Positions 10,301 to 16,001 of a stretch of DNA of 64,000 bases are shown here, in pieces. The translations under genes and the position numbers were made by a program. The notes under the pieces were generated by a model. It was not told the origin of the DNA, made no database searches, and was given only the letters and a program-made list of their open reading frames with translations. This DNA comes from Micromonospora sp. NBC_01699 (lineage in GTDB: Bacteria > Actinomycetota > Actinomycetes > Mycobacteriales > Micromonosporaceae). How positions within the stretch are numbered: position 1 is the first letter of the stretch; each line of letters starts with the position of its first letter. The DNA is taken from positions 4,216,001-4,280,000 of the forward strand of contig NZ_CP109199.1 of NCBI RefSeq assembly GCF_036250065.1. The letters run 5' to 3'.

Positions 10301-10464
10301 GCGGTGTTCTGGTCGGCTCGTGTCTGCGGTGTCGCGGCGGCGGGTGGGGCCGCGGCGCCGAGCGCGGTGACCGTCGCCGTCGCGGCGGCTACGAACCCGG
10401 TGACCAGGCGGACGAGTCTTCGGTGCCCGGAGGGGCGCGGGGAGCGGTGACGGGACCGGAACAT
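4363..10464 (-). CDS. Giant secreted multidomain protein: ThuA + glucose/sorbosone dehydrogenase + PKD + GH99-like + 2x CBM32
   Basis: This 2,033-residue protein has a signal peptide (Arg-rich start, hydrophobic core, AAPPAAA cleavage region). A Gly-X-Y stretch follows (about 70-115). Then come: a ThuA domain (127-341; VLVFSKTAGFRHDS); a PQQ-type glucose/sorbosone dehydrogenase propeller (356-783; MELDIAPDGRVFYLERDG, LLGLTLDPNF, MGFRNPFRIGVD); a PKD domain (793-868); a CBM6-like beta-sandwich (about 1003-1125; ENGDFWSF); a second PKD (1130-1216); and a GH71/GH99-like endo-mannosidase module (1223-1545; HLFYYPWYGSP, ITSFNEWHEGSTLEPA). The C-terminus holds two choice-of-anchor-D modules alternating with two F5/8-type C (CBM32) domains (1651-1783, 1898-2033). 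The ATG at 10464 has GGAAAGGAGA upstream. It is probably an extracellular polysaccharide-degrading or oxidising enzyme, with CBM32 for binding. Three potential catalytic modules in one chain is unusual. Confidence 0.88.
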   Translation of the reverse strand: MFRSRHRSPRPSGHRRLVRLVTGFVAAATATVTALGAAAPPAAATPQTRADQNTASTQNIASAQNTASTQDTGKAGNTGNTGNTGNTGNTGNTGNTGNTGNTGKAGKAGDTGNSVGVGQAGVAAAAAYSVLVFSKTAGFRHDSIPAGITAIQQLGAANDFTVDATEDATAFTDANLARYRAVIWLSTTGDVLDPTQQAAFERFVRAGGGYVGVHAAADTEYDWSWYGNLVGAYFTSHPANQQATVKVEDPAHPSTAALPARWSRFDEWYNFRTNPRSSAHVLASIDESSYTPGTGAMGADHPTAWCKNYDGGRSWYTGGGHTNESYADPQFRSHLLGGIQTAAGVVAADCGATQTSGFEKVTLDSNTSNPMELDIAPDGRVFYLERDGRLRIIKPDTRTTVTAATLNVFTGNEDGLLGLTLDPNFATNGWVYLYYSPNGGAARNLLSRFTVTGDTLDLASERVVLQVDTQRNTCCHSGGTMTFDSAGNLYLATGDNTNPFESGGFTPIDERAGRQDFDAQRSSGNTNDLRGKVIRIRPQANGTYTVPAGNLFAPGTAQTRPEIYAMGFRNPFRIGVDPRTNVLYVADYGPDGQANADRGPGNTVEWNIVGQAGNYGWPYCVGRNAAYRDYTFPNGPNGPAFNCAAPVNNSPNNTGLTTLPPVVPATVDYDYDANPLFPELGGGGAPMAGPVYRYDPSLASSRKWPAYYDGKAIFGEWNQNKLYTMQVSADGKSLVDINQLLTGMSTVRPMDFDFGPDGALYLIEWGSGFGGNNDDSGIYRIDYRAVDPAPIAAASAQPVSGRAPLTVQFSSAGSRDPEGQPITYAWRFGDGGTSTQPNPSYTYTTNGNFTAQLTVTDPGGRSAVANVPITVGNTAPVVNLTLPPNGGFFDWGAQVNYSVTVTDPDGGTIDCARVTLQYLLGHDEHAHPLQQRTGCSGSIQTSLDSGHGGDANIFAVLEATYTDLGGPGGAAPLTGRSLVQLQPKRKQAEYFNGTGRIPGAPTGGTEGVQRETTTDPQGGFQNIAFIENGDFWSFTPTNLTGIQSLRLRASSGSTGGTVEVRTGSATGTLLGSVSVPNTGGWQNFTDLTVPLAASTTTGPLFFVAKAAAGTAAGTALFNVNWVDFVGPGLGGNTPPQVTAAATPTSGAAPLQVTFTGSATDAEGDTPLTYAWSFGDGGTANTANTTHTYASAGTFTATLTVTDARGARSTANVVITVTGGPAPTGSSNVHLFYYPWYGSPTGPNGGWRHWQQGGRTPPNDVGADFYPTLGAYDSGDPAVLAQHMTWVKQSGANVLVYSWWGQGSYEDNLVTTVMNAAAQQGIKIAWHLEPYSGRTGASTVADINYINTRYGGHPAFYRAADQGNRPAFYVFESLNVPDWSALSQVNANNIILAQTTDTSKIAGFSGMYTYDAIAATTAPGWANASAYARANNLIWAPSIGPGYIDDRAVPGNTTPTLARNNGATYDQVWNNALGTTTGGLPTWVSITSFNEWHEGSTLEPARSTPPTGFNYQTYSGAYGRTGASAETAYLDRTAYWAAEFERRRAGSGGGLVAQPTSLTFGPQNVNTSSAAQAVTVRNTGTAAVTLTGVVTGGDFSQTNTCGSSLAAGATCTVNVTFRPTAAGSRGGTLTVTPTTGTALTVPLTGTGVTPSGNLAAGRPVTATSSNQGYGGGNTVDGNASSYWESANNAFPQSLTVDLGAAVTVNRAVLKLPPGWETRNQTLSVLGSTDGTSYSTVLGSASYTFNPAGANTVTLNLPAGARRYLRLTFTGNTGWPAAQLSEFEVYAGGGTGGPVLSVSPGTLSFGSRTVGSPSPASAVTVSNTGTAAATLTGVTATGDFAQSNTCGSSLAAGASCTVNVTFTATATGARTGTLSVASNAPGSPLTVALSGTGTATNANLAAGRPVTATSTSQNYVPGNTVDGNASSYWESANNAFPQSLTVDLGSAVTVSRVVLKLPPATDWGTRTQTLSVLGSTNGTTFSTVVGSAGYTFNPATGNTVTITFQGTSQRYLRLTFTGNTGWPAGQLSEFEAYAS
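10143..10250 (-). repeat. 9-bp tandem repeat encoding collagen-like Gly-Asn-Thr triplets
   Basis: Nine exact copies of TGTTCCCGG (plus strand, 10161-10241) are flanked by variant units CCTTCCCGG (two before, one after). They encode (Gly-Asn-Thr)9 bordered by Gly-Lys-Ala units just after the signal peptide of the large secreted protein. Exact tandem identity implies recent copy-number change by slippage. Periodic Gly every third residue resembles bacterial collagen-like spacers. Confidence 0.9.
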
Positions 10465-10731
10465 TCGGGGGGTCTCCTTTCCCGGTGGCGGCACCGGGAC
10501 AGGCGCCATCGGCTCGGCTAGGACCGTGGGTGCCATGGCGGTGCCCGCATCGGGTGTTCGGCGAGGACCGCGACCACCCCCGCTGCGCGGGTGTTGCGGT
10601 CATGTTTCGGCGGTGTGTTGAGCGATAGATTAGCGCCGATCATTGCAAGAATCCACCCAACCCTAGAAATTTCTCGACTCCCCCACCCCACCCCTCCCCC
10701 ACACCCCTGCCCCCCACCACCAACCCACACG

Positions 10732-10789
10732 CGATCTAGGGCAAATACAGGTGAATTGATCTTCAATCACCTGTATTTGCCCTAGATCG
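10732..10789. repeat. 23-bp perfect inverted repeat with 12-nt loop
   Basis: Positions 10732-10754 pair perfectly with 10767-10789; the loop is ATTGATCTTCAA. The arms contain CTAGGGCAAATACAGGTGA, markedly more AT-rich than the surroundings. The element sits 70 nt downstream of the stop codon of the small secreted gene (minus strand), so a terminator role is possible. The length and composition also fit a dispersed intergenic palindromic element; only a genome-wide search would tell. Confidence 0.8.
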
Positions 10790-10798
10790 ACGCAGAGA

Positions 10799-10837
10799 GG
10801 GGTGGGGGGGCGCGGGGGGCGCGGGGGGTGCGGGGGG
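10799..10837 (+). other. G-quadruplex-forming motif
   Basis: Runs of 4, 7, 6, 6 and 6 guanines on the plus strand are separated by T, CGC, CGC and TGC. Four runs of at least six G with 3-nt loops satisfy the canonical G4 pattern with excess. Transcripts of the minus-strand gene ending at 10860 would carry the C-rich complement. The effect in the cell is unknown. Confidence 0.65.
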
Positions 10838-10859
10838 AGAAAGGAGGAGGGGGTGGGGG

Positions 10860-11189
10860 TTAGCGGATTACGCGGCAGACTAGGGCGTCGGAGGGGCCGC
10901 GGAAGGCGGTCATGACGACGTCGTAGGTGAGGTGCTTGCAGGCGAGGTACGGGTCGCCGGGGCCGACGTAGTGCAGGAGGGTGCCGGGCGGGTTGGCGTA
11001 GCAGCGGAGTCCGGTGCTCTCGTAGAAGCCGATCCAGGCGGTGGGGTACTTCGACTGGCAGTAGCCGGCGATGGACAGCGGACCGAAGGGGACGTCCACG
11101 ACGGCCGCCTGCGCCGGTGTGGCGAAGGCCAGGGCACCGACGAGGGCCAGGAGCAGTCCGGTGGCGAGCGTACGGACACGTCGACGCAT
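10860..11189 (-). CDS. Small secreted four-cysteine protein of unknown function
   Basis: The 109-residue protein has a classical signal peptide (MRRRVRTLATGLLLALVGALAF, cleavage near TPAQAA). The mature chain is about 80 residues with four cysteines (GYCQ, LRCYA, LACKH, LVCRV), consistent with two disulfides. I do not recognise the family; the signal peptide is the only functional cue. The ATG at 11189 has GGAG seven nt upstream, and a good sigma-A-like promoter lies 43 nt further up. The gene is monocistronic, with a long inverted repeat downstream. Small exported Cys-paired proteins in actinobacteria include inhibitors and ligand-binding proteins, but nothing here decides between them. Confidence 0.8.
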   Translation of the reverse strand: MRRRVRTLATGLLLALVGALAFATPAQAAVVDVPFGPLSIAGYCQSKYPTAWIGFYESTGLRCYANPPGTLLHYVGPGDPYLACKHLTYDVVMTAFRGPSDALVCRVIR

Positions 11190-11232
11190 GAGCGCTCTCC
11201 TAGCCTCGGTGGTCGGCGATGACGCCGATCCG

Positions 11233-11261
11233 ATTATCCATAAGGAATCTTTACTAATCAA
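11233..11261 (-). promoter_or_regulatory. Sigma-A-like promoter of the small secreted gene
   Basis: On the minus strand TTGATT (11256-11261) and GATAAT (11233-11238) are separated by exactly 17 nt, a close match to the housekeeping -35/-10 consensus. It lies within an AT-rich pocket about 43 nt above the start codon. Confidence 0.65.
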
Positions 11262-11413
11262 TGGGTGGCGGGTCGCCCCACGAAGGGATCGGCGGGTAGC
11301 AGGCGCCACTGCCGTACCAGGATTCACGACTTGTGGCGTTGTGCTGCGGCGTCGCGGCCGAGCGGTCGATGCTGGGGTCCTGGACGGACTCCGGTGTCCG
11401 AGGGGAGAGCCGG

Positions 11414-11728
11414 TTGGCGACGTACGAGTATCGGTGCCCGCGCGACGGCGACTTCGAGGTACGGTTCCCGATCGGCACCGCCGCAGCGAGTGTGCGCTGT
11501 GCCGCCTGTCGGCGCGAGTCCCCCAGGATCTTCACCGCGCCGCTGGTCAACGCGATGTCACGCCCGTTGGCCACGGCCATCGACCGGGCCGGACGAAGCG
11601 CGGAAGCACCCGAGGTGGTTTCCCGGATCCCCGGTGACCGACATCCGGGTGGCGGCCGGACCTCCGGCGAACGGCGGTCGCGTACCCGGACCACCAACCC
11701 GGCCCAGCTCCGTCTGCCCCGACCGTGA
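11414..11728 (+). CDS. FmdB-like zinc-ribbon protein
   Basis: The 104-residue protein starts LATYEYRCPRDGDFEVRFPIG and continues VRCAACRRESPRIFTAPL, the N-terminal zinc-ribbon pattern of FmdB (putative regulator of amidase/formamidase). The second cysteine of the first knuckle is aspartate (CPRD instead of CxxC), so metal binding may be weakened. The C-terminal 50 residues are basic and low in complexity. The TTG at 11414 was chosen because the family start YEYRC follows at once and GGGGAG lies 7-8 nt upstream. The gene immediately precedes a formamidase, the expected fmdB-fmdA neighbourhood, with 80 nt between them. Confidence 0.78.
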   Translation: MATYEYRCPRDGDFEVRFPIGTAAASVRCAACRRESPRIFTAPLVNAMSRPLATAIDRAGRSAEAPEVVSRIPGDRHPGGGRTSGERRSRTRTTNPAQLRLPRP

Positions 11729-11808
11729 CCGTCGACCGGCGGGGCGCGACGGCGGTGGAAAGCGGTCGGAACCGACAGCCACGGCGCGCTGCGATGAGGG
11801 GAGTCACG

Positions 11809-13062
11809 ATGCCCGAAGTCATCTTTCCGCTGGACTCAACGAAGAAGTTCACCGACCAGGAGAAGGTGGGCCACAACAGGTGGCACCCCGACATTCCGCC
11901 GGTGGCCACCGTACGGCCGGGTCAGATTTTCCGGGTTTACTGCCGGGAGTGGTTCGACGGCGCGATCCACAACGACGATTCGGCCGAGGACATCCGGGAT
12001 GCGCCGCTGACCACCGTGCACGCGCTCAGCGGGCCGTTCGCGGTGCACGGCGCCGAGCCGGGTGACCTGCTCATCGTGGACATCCTGGACGTCGCCCCGC
12101 TGCCGCAGGAGGACTCCGGGCCGCTGGCCGGTCAGGGCTGGGGCTACACCGGCATCTTCGCCAGGCAGAACGGCGGCGGCTTCCTCACCGACCAGTTCCC
12201 GGACGCGTACAAGGCGATCTGGGACTTCACCGGGCAGCAGGCGACCTCGCGGCACATTCCGGGGGTTTCGTTCGTCGGCATCACCCACCCGGGCATGATC
12301 GGCACCGCTCCCTCCGCCGAACTGCTGGCCAGGTGGAACGCCCGCGAGGGAGCGCTGCGGGCGACGGATCCGAACCGGGTGCCGCCGCTGGCCCTGCCAC
12401 CGGAGCCGCAGGATGCGATCCTCGGCTCGCTGACCGGCGCCGACTTCGACCGGGTCGCGGCCGAGGCGGCACGTACGGCACCGCCCCGCGAGAACGGCGG
12501 GAACCAGGACATCAAGAACCTCACCAAGGGCAGCCGGGTCTTCTACCCGGTGTTCGTCCCGGGTGCCAACCTGTCAATGGGCGACCTGCACTTCTCCCAG
12601 GGCGACGGTGAGATCACCTTCTGCGGCGCGATCGAGATGGGCGGGATCCTCGACCTGCACGTCGACCTGATCAAGGGCGGAATGCAGACGTACGGCGTGA
12701 CCGAGAACGCCATCTTCATGCCCGGCAACGTCAGCCCGCAGTACAGCCAGTGGCTGGCCTTCTCCGGCACCTCGGTGACGCTGGACGGGGAGCAGCGTTA
12801 CCTGGACTCGCAGTTGGCGTACCAGCGCGCCTGCCTGCACGCGATCGACTACCTGACGAAGTTCGGGTACAGCCCGGAGCAGGCGTACCTGATTCTGGGT
12901 GCCGCGCCGATCGAGGGGCGCTTCTCCGGGGTGGTGGACATCCCGAACTCCTGCGCGACGGTCTACCTGCCGACCGCGATCTTCGACTTCGACGTACGGC
13001 CGTCGGCCGGTGGACCGGTCGGGATCAAGCCGGGCGGGGGTGCACCGAAGGCGACCTTCTGA
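11809..13062 (+). CDS. fmdA: Formamidase / acetamidase (FmdA family)
   Basis: The 417-residue protein is full length for the acetamidase/formamidase family, which releases ammonia from formamide or short amides. Diagnostic segments are FTDQEKVGHNRWHPDIPPVATVRPGQ, GPFAVHGAEPGDLLIVDILDV, PGMIGTAPS, GGNQDIKNLTKGSRVFYPVFVPGANLSMGDLHFSQGDGEITFCGAIEM and YLTKFGYSPEQAYLILGAAPIEG. The ATG at 11809 has GAGGGGAG upstream; upstream in-frame residues are not family-like. It is cytoplasmic and follows an FmdB-like gene. The role is probably nitrogen scavenging. Confidence 0.93.
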   Translation: MPEVIFPLDSTKKFTDQEKVGHNRWHPDIPPVATVRPGQIFRVYCREWFDGAIHNDDSAEDIRDAPLTTVHALSGPFAVHGAEPGDLLIVDILDVAPLPQEDSGPLAGQGWGYTGIFARQNGGGFLTDQFPDAYKAIWDFTGQQATSRHIPGVSFVGITHPGMIGTAPSAELLARWNAREGALRATDPNRVPPLALPPEPQDAILGSLTGADFDRVAAEAARTAPPRENGGNQDIKNLTKGSRVFYPVFVPGANLSMGDLHFSQGDGEITFCGAIEMGGILDLHVDLIKGGMQTYGVTENAIFMPGNVSPQYSQWLAFSGTSVTLDGEQRYLDSQLAYQRACLHAIDYLTKFGYSPEQAYLILGAAPIEGRFSGVVDIPNSCATVYLPTAIFDFDVRPSAGGPVGIKPGGGAPKATF

Positions 13063-13101
13063 CCCGTCTCGACCGGGCGGCTCGCCCGTAGCGGGGTCGG
13101 G

Positions 13102-14532
13102 TCAGTAGACGTACGGCCAGCCGGCGGCGTCCCAGCCCAACAGGTTGATGCCCAACAGCGCGGCACCGTTGTCCGCGTAGTAGTGGTAGAACAGCACGTC
13201 GGCATCGCTGTCGGCGATCACCGCCTGGTGGCCGGGACCGTGGATGGAACCGTGGCCGGCGAGCACCTGGGTGCCGCCGCCCGAGGTCATCGAGGTGCCG
13301 TTGCGGTCGAGGTACGGGCCGGTGACGGTCCTGGACCTGCCGACCATGATCCGGTAGGTGCTCTGTGCGCCCTGACAACACCGGTCGAACGACGCGAACA
13401 GGTAGTAGTAACCGCCGTAGCGGTGGATGGTCGGTGCCTCGACCGCCCCGCCGACGTTCGACGGCCGGGTCGCCAGCGCGCGTACGGCGGTGTCGGTGGT
13501 GGACCTGCGGCCGGTGGCCGGGTCGAGGCGGATCAGCTTGAGCCCGCTCCAGAACGAGCCGAAGCTGAGCCACCACTGCCCCTCGGCGTCGACGACCAGG
13601 TTCGGGTCGATGGCGTTGTAGTCGACCGCCGTACTGCTCTCGATCACCAGGCCCCGGTCGGTCCAACTGCCCGAGGCGCCGGTCGGGCTGGTGGCCAGGA
13701 AGATCGCCGACCGCTGCGAGCCGAAGGTGGACGCCGAGTAGTACAGGTAGAACTGACCATTGCGGTAGGAGATGTCCGGAGCCCAGAGGTTGCGACCACC
13801 ACCGGTGTACGCCACGGTCCACGGCGCCCCGCTCGGCCAGACCGGTCCGGCGTCGCGCCACGCGGTCCGGTCGCCGGAGGTCTTGATGGCCAGGTTGTCC
13901 CCGGTCGCCACCAGGATGTACCCGCCGGTTGGCGACTTCACCACGGCCGGGTCGTGCACCCCGGTGTCACCGGTGACCCGCCCCGGACCGGGGTAGGCGG
14001 CCGGCGGCGTACCGGGTGGGCGGGTCGGCGCGGTGGTCGGCGCGGTGGTCGGCCCGGACGTCGGCGGAGGTGTGCCGGTCGGTGGGGGCGTTGTCGGTGC
14101 CGGGGCGCCGGTGCAGGTCACGCCGTTGAGCGCGAAGCTGGCCGGCACCGGATTGACCACGCTGTTCCACCCGCCGTTGAAGCCGAACGCCGTACTGCCG
14201 TTGGTCGGGATCGCGCCGTTGTAGCCGGCGTCGGCCACCGTCACCTGGCCGCCGGACTGGACGAAGGTGCCGTTCCACAACTGGGTGACCGTCTGACCGG
14301 CCCCGAACGTCCACACCAGCCGCCACCCGTCCAGCGGGTCGCCGAGGTTGTGGACCGTCACACTGGCGCCGAACCCGCCGGACCACTGGTTCGTCACGGC
14401 GTACGCGATCCGGCAGGAGACGGCGGCCGCCGCCGCGTTCACCACACCGACCGCACCGAGCATGCCGGCCAGGGTCAGTACGGTCACGATGGTAAGCCGG
14501 GGACGACTGCGACCCGGATACGACATGGTCAT
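13102..14532 (-). CDS. Secreted CBM2-GH43 endo-arabinanase-like enzyme
   Basis: The 476-residue protein has a signal peptide (residues 1-38), a family 2 carbohydrate-binding module (about 39-135; VSCRIAYAVTNQWSGGF, WNGTFVQSGGQV, STAFGFNGGWN), a Pro/Thr linker and a GH43 five-bladed propeller (about 185-476). The three catalytic acids are visible: Asp in GVHDPAVVK, Asp in YNAIDPNLVVD and Glu in GAVEAPTIHR. The pattern fits exo/endo-alpha-1,5-L-arabinanases, acting outside the cell on pectin arabinan, with the CBM2 anchoring to cellulose. Two ATGs are possible (14532, 14526); the first is given. The ribosome-binding site is weak (GGAA). Confidence 0.9.
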   Translation of the reverse strand: MTMSYPGRSRPRLTIVTVLTLAGMLGAVGVVNAAAAAVSCRIAYAVTNQWSGGFGASVTVHNLGDPLDGWRLVWTFGAGQTVTQLWNGTFVQSGGQVTVADAGYNGAIPTNGSTAFGFNGGWNSVVNPVPASFALNGVTCTGAPAPTTPPPTGTPPPTSGPTTAPTTAPTRPPGTPPAAYPGPGRVTGDTGVHDPAVVKSPTGGYILVATGDNLAIKTSGDRTAWRDAGPVWPSGAPWTVAYTGGGRNLWAPDISYRNGQFYLYYSASTFGSQRSAIFLATSPTGASGSWTDRGLVIESSTAVDYNAIDPNLVVDAEGQWWLSFGSFWSGLKLIRLDPATGRRSTTDTAVRALATRPSNVGGAVEAPTIHRYGGYYYLFASFDRCCQGAQSTYRIMVGRSRTVTGPYLDRNGTSMTSGGGTQVLAGHGSIHGPGHQAVIADSDADVLFYHYYADNGAALLGINLLGWDAAGWPYVY

Positions 14533-14707
14533 CTCATTCCGTGGCGGTGTCGCGTCGGGCGACTCATCGCCATGACGCGGGATCCCCGCTGCCCGGAAGC
14601 GGTACGGATGGGGCCCGGGGACAACAACCGACCCGGCTTCGATCCGACCAGCCAAGACTAGCCCCGGAAACTGATGACCGTCAATGTCGGCCGTCGAGAC
14701 ACGAGCG

Positions 14708-15655
14708 TCAGCCTCGCCGGGCTCCCGGCCCGCGTCGGCGCGGGGAGATCGGCAGCAGTGCCCGCCCCACCGACGGACCCACCGCCGTCCAGTACGGCGG
14801 GCGGTCGAGCGCGGCCGGCAGGCGGGTGTTGCCGTCTCCCCTGGCCGCGTTGACCTGGAACTGGGTGAGGAAGATGCTGCCGGCGAGGTTCGCCCCGCTC
14901 AGGTCGGCGCCGCGCAGGTCGGCGCCGATGAGGTCCGCCAGCCGGAGATCGGCGCCGCGCAGGTCGGCACCGATCAGGTAGGTGCCCCGCAGGTTCGCCC
15001 CCCGGAGGTCGGCGCCACGCAACCTGGCTCCGATGAGGTCGGCGCCCCGGTGCTCCGCCCGGCGTCCCCGGACCCCGGCCCGGACCAACTCGCTGGTCCG
15101 CAACAGGAGCGCGTTGACCTCCTGCCGGTGCGCGGCCACGTCGAGTCCGAGGATCTCCTCGGGCCCGTGTCGGGTGAGCCGTTCGGTCCGGTCGAGCAGC
15201 GTACGGAGGTCCGGGTGGATCGGACGGGCCGGCTCCAGGGTCAGTGCCTCGGTGAGGTACCAGAGCAGTTCGTGGAGCTGCCGCATGACGGTGAACACGT
15301 CGAACATCTGCTCCGCGGTGCCCGGTGCCTCCCGCCAGTCCCGTCCACCGAAGGTGACCTGGGCGACCTGTTGGCCGGCGCCGAAACAGTCGAAGACGGT
15401 GCAACCGGGGAAGCCGTGCTGGCGGAGGTCCCGATGGATACCGCAGCGGAAGTCCCGGCCCAGGTTCGGACAGGGCTGGCCGGCGTCCTTGTCGATCGCG
15501 AAGTCCGCCGAGGCGGCGAAGGCCGGCGCGACGCAGCACAGGCCGAAGCAGCGGGCGCAGTCGGCTCGGAGATCGGAGCGTGCCCCGTCGGGCGCGCCCC
15601 GCGCGTCCTCGCGTACCGCGGACAATGTTCGAGCCCCCCGCCGAATTTTGGCCAC
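14708..15655 (-). CDS. Pentapeptide-repeat protein with N-terminal cysteine cluster
   Basis: The 315-residue protein has two parts. Residues 25-105 contain eight cysteines ([27 protein letters not shown]), with spacing suggestive of a zinc or iron-sulfur site. After a helical middle section, residues about 205-280 carry some 14 A(D/N)LxG pentapeptide repeats, which form a right-handed quadrilateral beta-helix. Related actinobacterial proteins exist but I know of no established function. DNA-mimic gyrase protection is known for other pentapeptide proteins and is only speculation here. The GTG at 15655 lacks a strong ribosome-binding site. It is probably monocistronic. Confidence 0.85.
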   Translation of the reverse strand: MAKIRRGARTLSAVREDARGAPDGARSDLRADCARCFGLCCVAPAFAASADFAIDKDAGQPCPNLGRDFRCGIHRDLRQHGFPGCTVFDCFGAGQQVAQVTFGGRDWREAPGTAEQMFDVFTVMRQLHELLWYLTEALTLEPARPIHPDLRTLLDRTERLTRHGPEEILGLDVAAHRQEVNALLLRTSELVRAGVRGRRAEHRGADLIGARLRGADLRGANLRGTYLIGADLRGADLRLADLIGADLRGADLSGANLAGSIFLTQFQVNAARGDGNTRLPAALDRPPYWTAVGPSVGRALLPISPRRRGPGARRG

Positions 15656-15686
15656 TGTTTCCCGGCCGTAGAGCCTACCGCCGGGG

Positions 15687-15925
15687 TCAGAACTCCTGGT
15701 ACATCATGCCGGTGTAGCCGCGCTGCCGGGCCAGTCGAGCGCGTACCGGCACAGGGCGGTGCCGACGCCCCCGCGCCGGGCATCCGTGGCGACCATGAAG
15801 CTCGCGGTCGAGACGCGTGCGCCCGGTCCCGGGCGGTTCGTTCCCATCTTTGCGGTGCCGAGCACCCGTGCACCGTCGACCGCGACGACCGTCAGTTCGG
15901 CCTCGACGAACTCCCTGATCTGCAC
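15687..15925 (-). pseudogene. Decayed GNAT acetyltransferase remnant
   Basis: The reading frame from GTG at 15925 encodes the central GNAT core (ELTVVAVDGARVLGTAKMG, STASFMVATDARRGGVGTALCRYALDW), including the acetyl-CoA loop. The N-terminal third of a normal enzyme is missing. After DWP the frame is lost: in the next frame the DNA reads [13 protein letters not shown]-stop (stop 15687-15689), the expected continuation after an original DWARQ. One G appears to have been lost near 15737. The usual C-terminal half (Val-Glu-Asn region) is also absent. It is therefore truncated at both ends and frameshifted. Confidence 0.75.
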
Positions 15926-16001
15926 GGCGGCAGACTAGTGGCGCGACCGGGACGGGAACAACCGAATTGTCCGCCCGTCGGCCGGTGCCCGCCCGGATGG
16001 G

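Larger units (their letters stand above)
10465..10859. other. Intergenic region: promoter of the giant gene, long inverted repeat, C-rich and G-rich tracts
   Basis: About 395 bp without a gene. Positions 10610-10680 are comparatively AT-rich and probably hold the promoter of the minus-strand gene starting at 10464. Positions 10679-10730 are almost pure C/A on the plus strand, 10732-10789 is a long perfect inverted repeat, and 10799-10859 is strongly G-rich. The C-rich left flank and G-rich right flank are roughly complementary to each other, so the hairpin could extend well beyond its perfect core. Confidence 0.7.

Noticed and set aside
5806-10521. A 1,571-codon open frame on the plus strand opposite the ThuA multidomain gene
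   Set aside because: It mirrors the codon structure of the real minus-strand gene, is rich in Arg/Gly/Val without domains, and has no ribosome-binding site; long antisense frames are expected at this GC content.
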